A DNA stretch of 64,000 nt from Thysanoteuthis rhombus (Eukaryota; Mollusca; Cephalopoda; Oegopsida; Thysanoteuthidae), in assembly GCA_963457665.1 (NCBI GenBank), contig OY735222.1:43914043-43978042 (forward strand), given 5' to 3'. Shown piece by piece: positions 47,741 through 56,559 of this stretch (positions within the stretch are counted from its first letter, which is position 1; each line of letters starts with the position of its first letter). The notes beneath the pieces were generated by a model. That model was not told the DNA's origin. It worked only from the letters and a program-made list of their open reading frames with translations, and ran no database searches. A program made the position numbers and the translations under genes.

Positions 47741-47744
47741 GGTT

Positions 47745-48222
47745 GTTCCAAACTAATTGGAGCCTACGGCTGTGAAACCTAGAGTTGAAATAATTTAATG
47801 TTTTACAGTCGTAGGCTCCATACAATCAAGAGTTAAGCAGCAGGGACAAGTATTTACCTAACTAAGAGACAGATCTGCAAATTGAGAACCATGCAACGTG
47901 CACATGAAAGAATTATGCTGGGCCTCATATGGAGAGACAACAAGACAGAACAGCACATCAGGGAAAAGACAAGAGTCCGGGACATCATAGAATCCGTTAA
48001 AAATATGAAATGGAAGTGAGCTGGCAGTGTAACAAGAATGGCGGACAACTGATGGACATCGTGACTCACATCATGGATCTCCAGAGATCACATGCGCAAC
48101 CGAGGCCGGCAGAGTAGTACATGGAGAGACAAGCTAGACAAATTCAGAAATATACTGGCTCTGCGATGCCCATGATAGAGAAGTGTTGCGAATCCTATGT
48201 CCAACGATGGATGTTGAAAGAC

Positions 48223-48254
<32 letters not shown>

Positions 48255-48255
48255 G
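47745..48255 (+). mobile_element. F2 non-LTR retrotransposon 3' fragment with inverted 5' piece
   Basis: The left part 47,758-47,778 reads AYGCET in F2 frame, and 47,800-47,820 is its reverse complement (see hairpin). The body continues YLTKRQICKLRTMQRAHERI, then IREKTRVRDIIESV, DN, RNRGRQS and FRNILALRCP-like frameshifted ends, and a (GAT)n tail at 48,222-48,252. 5'-truncated. Confidence 0.82.
47758..47820. repeat. Snap-back hairpin, 21-bp arms
   Basis: Arms at 47,758-47,778 and 47,800-47,820 pair at all 21 positions, two of them G-T/G-U, around a 21-base loop. The left arm is the F2 'AYGCET' coding segment. The best explanation is an inverted duplication at the insertion's 5' end. A small-RNA precursor shape is a weaker alternative. 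Confidence 0.85.
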
Positions 48256-48402
48256 TAATGTCAAACGCCGGCATGATCTGCCAATCTGCACCAAGCCTTC
48301 AAGGTCACCTCATAGCCCCCAAGTGGAAAGCACCTTTTATTTTTTTTAATTATAATAAAATGACATTGAAACTGTGATCATACTCGTTAGCAAGACGATA
48401 AC

Positions 48403-48403
48403 C

Positions 48404-48501
<98 letters not shown>

Positions 48502-48590
48502 GATTAAACATAGATAAGTGATGAAAGTTGATATGTATATAATGAACAAACAGATAAGAAATTAACAAACTGACTGCCAGGTAAGGAACA

Positions 48591-48659
<69 letters not shown>

Positions 48660-48985
48660 TTAATGGACGACCTGAAAGACAATGAACAAACTGATAGGTA
48701 TGAAATGAACAAATAGATAGATAGATTGATATGTAATTAACAGCGTTGTTGATGAATATATATGTGATGAATAAATTGAGAAATAGAAAGGTGATGAACA
48801 AATTGAGAGCGAAAGAGAGAAAGATTTCGATAGATAGGAAATGAACAGATGGATAAAGAACAAAGTGAGAGACAGATACGTAATAAACCGAGATAAATAG
48901 ATAGATAATTCGATAGATAGGGAAAAATGGATTGATAAATGAACTTGGAGATAGAAAGATAAATCGGGAGATAAATAGTCCGCTT
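48403..48985. repeat. Microsatellite cluster: (AC), (AT), (AG) twice, GATA-rich
   Basis: AC at 48,403-48,441, AT to 48,464, AG to about 48,497, then AT at 48,596-48,625 and AG to about 48,656. Next comes GATA-rich DNA with repeated 'ATGAACAAA' and 'ATGAACAGATGGATAAAG' words to about 48,985. The AT-to-AG junction is duplicated with about 100 bp between. Confidence 0.9.
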
Positions 48986-49234
48986 TTTTAATGCTCAGAA
49001 ATAATTTTCTTTTTTGGACTTCGCTAGAGATTCTGATTAAGAATATTCGATTCGTCAAGAAGTAATTTCAGTTCCTTGGCCAGAAACGCACAAATTCTAT
49101 TCAAAGCCTCACTTCTTCGATCTCTTGTGACTAAAATGGACGTCAATGTTTACTTTTGATTATCAAGAATATATGAATCTCATTTTCACGGCATTTGTCC
49201 GTTTGATATGTTTTACATCTAAATCCGCTTACGT

Positions 49235-49660
49235 ATTTCATCATTGTCAACCTTTTTAGCGTCCGTCATTTGTCATAGACTTTCTCCAAGATTTGCTGAG
49301 CTTTTCTATAATGGGCGTCACGGAGCCAGTACTTTCTGAACTTGACTAGTTTGCTGCGCCATCTATTATTTTGCTGGCCACAGTTTTGCATGTGATCTGT
49401 GGAGATCCACGTTGTGAGTCGTGATGTCCAGCGGTCGTCTGACATTCTTGCTACATTACTTTCTTTCTAATGGATTCCATAATACCTCTGAATCCTGTGT
49501 TTCCTCAGATAGACTGTGTTTTTTCGTGATCTCTCCGTGTAATGTTCTCTACTGTGAACGTTTTATAGTCCTTAGCTTGAGGGCCAATCTTTTGGTTAGG
49601 TTCCATGCTTCAGCTCCATAGGTGACTATCGGGAGGATGCCTTGATAGTATACCCTTGTT
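49235..49660 (-). mobile_element. F2 non-LTR retrotransposon 3' fragment
   Basis: The minus strand carries 'ATGACAAATGACGGACGCTA' (end), 'GTGACGCCCATTATAG' (DAH), 'CAGATCACATGCAAAACTGT', 'GACCGCTGGACATCACGACT', 'GTAATGTAGCAAGAATGTCA', 'AAAAAACACAGTCTATCTGA' and, near 49,610, 'CACCTATGGAGCTGAAGCAT' (TYGAEAW). 5'-truncated. Confidence 0.83.
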
Positions 49661-49664
49661 ATCA

Positions 49665-50050
49665 AGATGAATGGGGATTTCAACTCTTTGATGGTTATCT
49701 ATTTTTTCCTGTCGGTCTTTTTTCCCTTGGTCGAATACCCTTCTTGTCTTCTTTCATCCTTGGATGTGTGCATCATCGTTTTCTGCTTATACCTTCACGT
49801 GTCACAAGGGTTAGATACACTCAGAAAATTGTTAGTAATACCCATTTCTGGCTCACCAGGCCAGTTGAAGCTTCTTCCAGCTTACGGAACCTGGTATTCG
49901 CCAATGATCACTAATTGAGGTGCCAACCAGGTTTGACATATCTTTTCTTCGGTGACCTGGGTATCTAGCGTGATTTAGTCGTATCCCTCACATTGTTTGT
50001 TTTTCTGTTCTCTTCAGGGTTTTGTTTTTTCGAGGTGGAGTGTCAAACCT
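49665..50050. other. No gene supported
   Basis: Two overlapping plus-strand ORFs (90 and 83 codons at about 49,642-49,918) in different frames. Neither has a known domain. The region may be the upstream part of the F2 copy on minus, too decayed to read. Confidence 0.4.
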
Positions 50051-50052
50051 AG

Positions 50053-50130
50053 TCGTTGTGCCGAGTGCTTAAAGGGAAGGCATTGCGTTGCATTCTGAAT
50101 CTTGGGGTATGATTCAGCGGCGGATTGAAT
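50053..50130 (+). repeat. Possible tRNA-derived SINE head joined to R3-like sequence
   Basis: 'GTGCCGAGTGCTTAAAGG' (A-box-like) and 'GGCGGATTGAATCCC' (good B-box) lie about 50 bases apart. R3 words 'GGAGTACTGCTGCCAG' and 'TTTAGACAAAAGATATTACC' follow at 50,146-50,200. A similar A-box start ('TTGCCGAGTGGTTGAGTGC') is at 61,077. Confidence 0.5.
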
Positions 50131-50299
50131 CCCAAATGGGTCAAGAGGAGTACTGCTGCCAGTTTTCAAGTCTTTAGACAAAAGATATTACCAGGAGCAC
50201 TGGAAGGAATAACACAAAAAACACAAACCCACACATAAAAAAATAGAGCCTTCCGCCATCTTTGATTGCAACCGTTGTTGAATATTCTTCCGTGTTATT

Positions 50300-50720
50300 T
50301 GAAACGTATAGTATGAACCGTTAACCAATACTGTCAACATAGGTTTCTCCAGTTTTCTACGTGATCTGGCTGATTGTATGTATGTATCCGTCGTACAAGC
50401 TACACCAACGGTGGTTGAAGGATGAAAATTTAAACATTCACTCCTTATATTGTCTACAGAGAAACTTTCTTTTATTTTTTTAGTTTTCTTAAACCTCTCT
50501 CCCTGAATAGGGGATTCAATTTACAATCAAAAATCTATGCTGAATTAACCTGTAAGTTAGTATCTGTTAGCATTCACGCGTATTTTCAAAAATTCAGACA
50601 TTTTGTAACGATCACTGTTCAATATAAGGCGAAACAGGGGACTTATTTATTGATCACCCTAACACATCATGCTGGCAAAAGACGTCAGTCATTTGATTGT
50701 TTCTTTTAAGGGATTTTCAA
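50300..50720 (+). repeat. R2 interspersed repeat, plus copy
   Basis: 'ACCGTTAACCAATACTGTCA', 'ACATAGGTTTCTCCAG', 'CTACACCAACGGTGG', 'AGGGGATTCAATTTACAAT', 'AATTCAGACATTTTGTAACG', 'ATGCTGGCAAAAGACGTC'. The CAGACCTG end is missing. Confidence 0.77.
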
Positions 50721-50724
50721 TTCC

Positions 50725-51229
50725 TTCCTGTGACGAGCAGGGTTTATATGGTTTTGTTTTTTTTAAATTCGTGAGTCAAATTCTAACAATATCGAAGTGT
50801 TTCTGAATATTTTTCTCATGACGTAAAGTCCAGTTTTGCGACAGGAGGTGTTTGCTCTTGCAACTTTTTAAATTAGAGAGTGGCTTCCAGAATGGGAAAG
50901 TTGAAAAATCACATCTAAATATGTAACCCTGGTTAGGAGTAATGTAAACCAGTATTTGCACAGAATCTAAGACCCCCAGGTCATACGTCTGTAGTTTGGT
51001 CACACAGGACACTTTCTTATAGGAAGTTAAATGTTACACTTCAGTAACTCAAGGAATCACTCCGCTGCTCTCCTGATAACTTTGGTGCTGCAGACTCTTG
51101 CGTAATTTCCCAGTGGGTTTGATTAATTACGGGGTTTAATTGAATGAATTACCCAATTAAATGAATGTCTTCAATAAATTGTCATCTTCTGAAGTTTTAA
51201 TTAAGGATGAGCCAATGAAATTATTCACT

Positions 51230-51230
<1 letters not shown>
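50725..51230. other. No gene seen
   Basis: AT-rich sequence. A 78-codon minus ORF at 50,776-51,012 is not recognised. Confidence 0.45.
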
Positions 51231-51232
<2 letters not shown>

Positions 51233-51276
<44 letters not shown>

Positions 51277-53137
51277 GATTTCACACCAGGTGGTTACTGT
51301 TGAGTGACAACAAGTCTCCTCAATTTTCCAGCCCTCCTCTCCACACTCTCATAGTCCACAGCAGTACTGTGGTTTACAGTTTCACACCAGTTGCCGATGG
51401 TTATCGCTGTAGACTGTTACAGTAAGTCTCCTCTGGTCTTAAGCCCTCCTCTCATCTCATCTCTCCCTCACCTATTACAGCAGTGCTGTGGTTTGTACCA
51501 CCACTACCATTTGGGTGTTTTTCCTTCCTCGTCTGTTGGGCCACTGCTAACCAGTTTTTCAATCTCTTTCCTCTTACCTCTATGGTCCGTAGGTACGGCC
51601 ACACCTATTATTTGGCAGGTTTTCTTCTTCTTGTCTACGATCACTCGGTCCGATCTTCTCGCTTGGATGGGTTGGTCCATTTGGATGTCGAAGTCCCTGG
51701 TTTCCATTCTCCAGAACTGTTTCCAGTTTCTGCATCCTTAAATCCAATTCGTTTACTCAGTTCCCAGTGTATTACTATTGCTGCTCTATCTTGCCCGTGT
51801 TTATACTCCTTCTGGGCTAGTTGACTACATTCACTAGTTATGTGGTTCACGGTCTCTTCTCTTTCGCTGCATAGGCGGTACTTGCTGTTTGTCTCTGTTC
51901 TGTTGATTTTTGTTTTTATATAGTTTGTTCTAATGCATTTGTTTTGAGCTGCCATGAAGAGCGATTCCGTTTCTCTCTTCAGGTTTCCTTTTCGTAGCCA
52001 TATCCATAATTTTACGTCTGCCATATCTTGTATCCGTCTTTCTAAATTCTCTGTATAATTTTTTTCTGTTCCCATTTTTCTTCCCTTGTTTGCTGAGTTG
52101 CGCTACCTCAGGCACTCTTAATGATGTCTTCAATGTTTGCTTGCACATACTTTTTTAGACCTGCTTTGGCACTCTGAACACAGACCTCTATGCTGACGAG
52201 CCTTCTGCCGCCTTCTCTTCTTTTCTCGTGCAGCTTATCTGTGATATCTCTGGGGGGTAATGCTTTGTGCATTGTCATAAGCTTCCTTGTTCGCCTGTCC
52301 ATTTACTTCAGTTCTGCCTTTGTTCATCCAAAGAACGGCCCTGTTTACTTATTTACCGATATGGCCCATGTGTTCATTTCTTTAGTTCAGTGTTCAGTGT
52401 TCAGCTCCTGATGTTTAGTTTGGTCTCTAATATTTTCCTTATCCTCCTTAGGTATTCTCATTTTGCTTTCTTCATTTCTTCCTGTTTTATCCTATCACAT
52501 TCGAGAACTCGCTGGTATTTATATCAGTCTTGAGTGGTCAGTGCTCAAATCTTCCTGCTGTCCGGGAGTTCGATTCCTTCTGTTGCTGCGAGCCTCCCTT
52601 GGTGTATTACCATAATTGCATATTTTTCTATCCAAAACTCCTTCCCAATGTCATCATTGTATCCCTTTTTCTTTTTTCTTTTTTTTAACAGCGGCTCGAG
52701 GTCTCCGTGTTTTGCATAAATAATTTTAAATCATCCATGCACATTTCGTGATTGACTTTTCTGTTTGTTTTGGAGAGTTGGTATCCTTTGCTGTTTTCAG
52801 GATTCTGTTGAGCGGTATTACAGTTAGAACAAATAGTAGTCGAGACAGTGAGTCTCTCTGAAAGATTCCTCTTTTTATACTTATCGCTGCTAAATTTTCT
52901 CCTGTGGCTGTCAAGTCGAAGTGTCAGTTTTTATAGAGTTGGTGATGAATCCTACCACTAGTTCAATGATCTTGAATAATCTGAGGCATTCGAGTATCCA
53001 GCTGTGTGGAATCATGTCGTATGCTTTTTTATGGTCTATCCATCCCATTGCAATGTTCTCTTTTCTTACTTATGGCCGATGGAGAGCAAGTCATTCGCCC
53101 CCTTGGTTCCTCTCCTACATCCTTTCTGTTCTTCTTG
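51233..53137 (-). mobile_element. F1 non-LTR retrotransposon with partial reverse transcriptase, 1.9 kb
   Basis: The longest element remnant. Minus-strand order, in several frames: LQEEQKGCRRGTKGANDLL (about 53,125), AMGWIDHKKAYDMIPHSW (RT motif A region), then ISIKRGIFQRDSLSRLLFVL (52,860-52,810) and CMDDLKLF (about 52,740, the catalytic xMDD box). After the RT come MTMHKALPPRDITDKLHEK, then DVKLWIWLRKGNLKRETES, CSEREETVNHITSECSQ, a shortened WDFDIQ equivalent, a 3' UTR and an (AAT)n tail at 51,233-51,276. Frameshifts and stops make it inactive. Fingers and endonuclease are absent (truncated at about 53,137). RT would copy element RNA at the target site. Confidence 0.93.
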
Positions 53138-53139
53138 TA

Positions 53140-53625
53140 AAGTGACCATCGATCAATAGTTGAAAAACTGTAGTGTCAAATTTAGAAGTCATGATCCCAC
53201 CAAAGAGTAAATATGGTCAGAAAATTTCTCTTCTGACCTCGCTGTTGTTTTCCATTGGAAAATATCTAAAATGGTGTGAAAAAAAAACATCTAAAAATAT
53301 CTAGATTCTAGAGGATCTAAATGCTTTTATTAACCCTTCAGAAAGGGACGCCAAAAAGGCTGAACAAGCTTTTTTTTCGAACGATCAATAAAACAATTTT
53401 ATAATGCATCTAGTGGAGTATTGATGCCAATTTTCAAATCTATAGACAAAACCATATGGCTAGGAGGGCAGTGACAATAAAAAAAAATTGATCAAGCCGC
53501 TATAATAAGACCCGTAAAGGTCAAATAGAAATTTTGAAGGGATTACTGATGCCAATTTTTAAGAATTTAGGAAATACGATATTGCCAGGGTAAACCCGTC
53601 AAAATTAAACTCACGAAAAGTTTTT
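53140..53625 (+). repeat. R3 interspersed repeat, plus copy with partial second unit
   Basis: Collinear with 23,310-23,710: 'GTAGTGTCAAATTTAGAAG', 'AATATGGTCAGAAAAT', 'TTCCATTGGAAAATATCTAA', 'CTAGTGGAGTATTGATGCC', 'CCATATGGCTAGGAGGG'. A second related stretch begins near 53,540 ('GGGATTACTGATGCCAAT'). Confidence 0.75.
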
Positions 53626-53789
53626 TTTTTAATTTTCTGTGGTCTAGAAGGGTGTAATGTTCGTCAATGATAATGAGAGAGAGGAGAGGGAGAGAGAGAG
53701 TGGAGGGAGAGATACTGGAAGCCACCCGTCACTGCTGGGAGGTTGAAATTCAATCGTAATGATAATGCAATGAAAACCAATTACATAAA

Positions 53790-54445
53790 GGTTATGAGAG
53801 ACAAGACACGGGAGAATAGTCGGAATAGACTATCTTGATATAAAGATGAGACAAACAGTCACATTGTAAGCAAATGCAGCAAGTTAGCCCCGAGGGAGTG
53901 CAAGAGCACAGCCTGACTGGGTAGGGTAGGTGATTCACTGGAAACTATTTGAGCGACTTCGTTCATGTCATGATCAACGTGATCTACAAAGACCAGATAA
54001 TGAAACATATAAATTCCTCCTGGACTATGAGATTGAAAAGAATAACCCAATCTAGGCCAGGAGACCATATCTAATTGAAGTTAACAAGAAGAAAGAAGCA
54101 TGTCAGGCAGTGGATTCCGCTATTTTTGCAGATCACCCGGTGATACAAAAAGAGGGTGAAAAGCTGGATAAGTACTTTGACGTTGCCAGACGACTGAAAA
54201 ATTGTTCAGCACGAGTGTGAAGGTAATAAAAAATCGTAATTTGAGCAATTAAGGCAATCCTGAAGAGCCCAACAAGGAGATTGGAAAAGTAGGAATCCAG
54301 GGAAAGTCTGAGGAAATCCAGGCGACAGTACGACTGAAATCAGTGAGAATACTGAGGAGATTGCGATACTATCGTGGTTACTTGTCACTAAATCCCTAGT
54401 GGACGCCTCGCTAAAATGGGAAGTTGTAAACTGATTTGTAAAATT
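53790..54445 (+). mobile_element. F1-related non-LTR fragment, plus strand
   Basis: The plus strand reads DETNSHIVSKCSKLAPRECK, then decayed sequence, ARRPYLIEVNKKKEACQ, AVDSAIFADHPV, KEGEKLDKYFDVARRLK, and further shifted GIQGKSEEIQATVRLKSVRI then LRR. The order is that of the F1 C-terminus, but the wording differs from the minus copies (KEGEKLDKY in place of KRKESEKLE), so it may be a separate subfamily. Confidence 0.82.
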
Positions 54446-54589
54446 CACATGATTTGAATAGGAAGCTGGGCTAAATTGAAATGTCCTAGATAGTTAACAC
54501 TTTCCATGCAGATACGTTCGGGATTATTTCATTCTGATAAATAAATAAATTTATATAATTATTTTCTATTTATCATAGGTTCACGTTTC

Positions 54590-54745
54590 TTTCTTGCTTG
54601 CATGGTCTGGTCAGATATAATATCCAAGTTCCACATTATTTTTTTTTTCTATTTCCTAGGACAACCTCCGATTTATATTCATAAACTATTTGTTTCAAGC
54701 CGTTTGCACAGTTCCTAGTGTATGATTGCTCCCTACTCTGGTCTT
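54590..54745 (-). mobile_element. F1-related non-LTR fragment, short
   Basis: The minus strand encodes IIHWELCKRLKQIVYEYK, then VVLGNRKKNNVELGYYI, a stop, PDHASKK. It corresponds to the HWELCKR..ENE.....WDF.IQTDH.I.A segment of F1. Confidence 0.65.
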
Positions 54746-54894
54746 ATGTCTGTTGAAAAGCGTAGACCAGAATAATGAACGTAGTTTTCGTCAATTTCAA
54801 AGGATTATATCTGGCTGAAGGGCTTGAAATGAAACATTTACTCGTTATTATATCTACAAAAAGTATTTTTCTGTAAATTCCCTCTCAAAATGAT

Positions 54895-55110
54895 TTGGGC
54901 ATTCTGAGTCATGATGTCCAACGATTGTCTGACGTTCTTACAACATGACCAGCCCATTGCCATCTGAGTTTCCTTATGGTCTCTATGATATTTCTGTTCT
55001 TCCCTAATATACTGTGCTGTCTTGTGAACTCTCCATGTGATGCCAGAATAAAGTGATTCTTAGCTAGCTTTCTCCAACTTTCGTGATTTTTATGAGGATT
55101 CATTGTCCTA
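54895..55110 (-). mobile_element. F2 non-LTR retrotransposon fragment
   Basis: The minus strand has KNRNIIETIRKLRWQWAGHV, then VRTSDNRWTS. Only the middle F2 segment is present, with no terminal VQRRTL. Confidence 0.8.
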
Positions 55111-55189
55111 GGTAGGAGGAGTGGTCTACAAATAATCCGAAAGTTCCCAAGTATTCAACTCGAGTTCAGTAACGTCAAGGTCTCGCTCG

Positions 55190-55300
55190 CTTCGCACTGA
55201 CACAATGGTTAGCAAGTTAGCCTCGAAAAATCTTTGCCACTGTGACGATTTCAATTGCCCCTAGATACCACATGGTTGTGACGATGTGTTAGAATAAGCT
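55190..55300 (+). other. Unassigned, weak tRNA-like words
   Basis: 'ACAATGGTTAGCAAGTTAGCC' looks A-box-like, but the B-box position ('TTTCAATTGCCCC') is poor. Listed only so the stretch is covered. Confidence 0.2.
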
Positions 55301-55394
55301 AAATTTACGTATCATTAGTTCCGTATTTTGAATTATCATAATTATTCCACGGGTCTTTGATTCCCTGAATGATCTATAGAGCTGTTACCAGGGC

Positions 55395-55745
55395 TCTAAT
55401 GGATCATCATCATCCTCATTGTCATCATCATCATCTCCATCATCATAGTAATAATAATAATATTCCACAATTTCTTTCGCTCTCAAACAAGGTCATGGTA
55501 TTTATCCATCTTCCCATTCTCGTTTAGCTTCGTCTTGTGATCATACAGGATCGATTATATCTATTTCTGGTAGATTTTCTTTCCATTAAATCAAGTACAC
55601 TAGTCCTCTGGTATGAGAAGTATGATCTGACTGAATCTTCAGATATTACTTTTTTCTGATCTGAAGGATATTTCATGGTTTGTGTTCACACGTCAAATTT
55701 TAGTCGCTTGTACAGTTCCACGCCAACCAATGTTCCAACACAGTC
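55395..55745 (-). mobile_element. F1-related non-LTR fragment with mixed (AAT)/(GAT) tail
   Basis: From 55,740 the minus strand reads a VGTLVGVELYKRLKFDV frame, later DHKTKLNENGKMDKYHDLV, a stop, ERKKLWN. AAT-rich then GAT-rich triplets follow at 55,400-55,470. The intervening WDF..ARRP part is degraded. Confidence 0.7.
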
Positions 55746-55749
55746 ATGT

Positions 55750-56025
55750 CTACGGGGTTTCTTTTGTTTTATATTTTTTGTGATTTTAATTTTCGACATG
55801 TTAGTTTGTATGCATTCATAAATAATGCATGCTATCAAAATTCATTCCTACATCATTATCATCAACGTTATCGGGTGACCATCGCCACGAACATAAAAAA
55901 AGAAAATCCCAACTCTTGGAAACTCTCTTCGATAATCTTGCCAAAACACCTACGGGGTCTCAGTTTTCCCCATAGATCTCTTCATGGGGCTCTTTTGGTG
56001 ATATTCCAAGAGCTGCAATAGGAGG
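55750..56025. other. No gene supported
   Basis: A 91-codon plus ORF (55,746-56,021) without a recognised domain. Confidence 0.35.
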
Positions 56026-56027
56026 TG

Positions 56028-56105
56028 CTGATGACCAAACGGTCAAAAGCACAGAACATGGAATCGGACGAGCGAGTTCAAACCCCAGTTGGAACAGTTT
56101 GCGTT
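56028..56105 (+). repeat. Possible tRNA-derived SINE head
   Basis: 'GATGACCAAACGGTCAAAAGC' (A-box-like), 'CATGGAATCGGACGAGC' and 'GAGTTCAAACCCC' (good B-box) in tRNA-like spacing. Similar inner words at 24,170-24,210. Confidence 0.5.
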
Positions 56106-56109
56106 TACT

Positions 56110-56505
56110 TCATACTAATGCCTTTGGGGGAAAAAGCATGAATCAACAATTGCTACTGAAACAGTGATTTGGTCTCCATGGATTGTTGGAAAGATGCAGA
56201 CCAATTACGACACATGAGTAACTGAGTTTGTGTCAAGTGTTACAGTAGTTTTTTTGCAAATATGTGTAACGTTATTTAAATCATCTAAATTCTTCAACAA
56301 ATCTCATTTTTCTAGGAATGGTTATTGAGGGGCGTTACCTGCTTTTCCTTGGTTCTGCTAATATGCAGTAAGTGCAAAATGTATCCGATATATTTGAAAA
56401 AGTTTTTTTCAACAGACTTATACACCTTTAAAATTGCCAGAATTTTGATCTAAGATTGAAAAAATACAAAATCTAAAGAATATCCAAACAAGATTGACAT
56501 TTGAA
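56110..56505. other. No gene seen
   Basis: AT-rich spacer leading to the satellite. Sequence from about 56,508 already resembles a highly degraded satellite unit ('TTTTGTTCAAATTTTGACGG', 'TGTACAA'). Confidence 0.5.
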
Positions 56506-56559
56506 ACGCAACGTGTAAAAATTTAGAAATGTTTTGTTCAAATTTTGACGGTGTACAAC

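Noticed and set aside
47758-47820. MicroRNA gene
   Set aside because: Shape is plausible, but the left arm is F2 coding sequence at a retrotransposon 5' junction, so an inverted duplication is the simpler reading.
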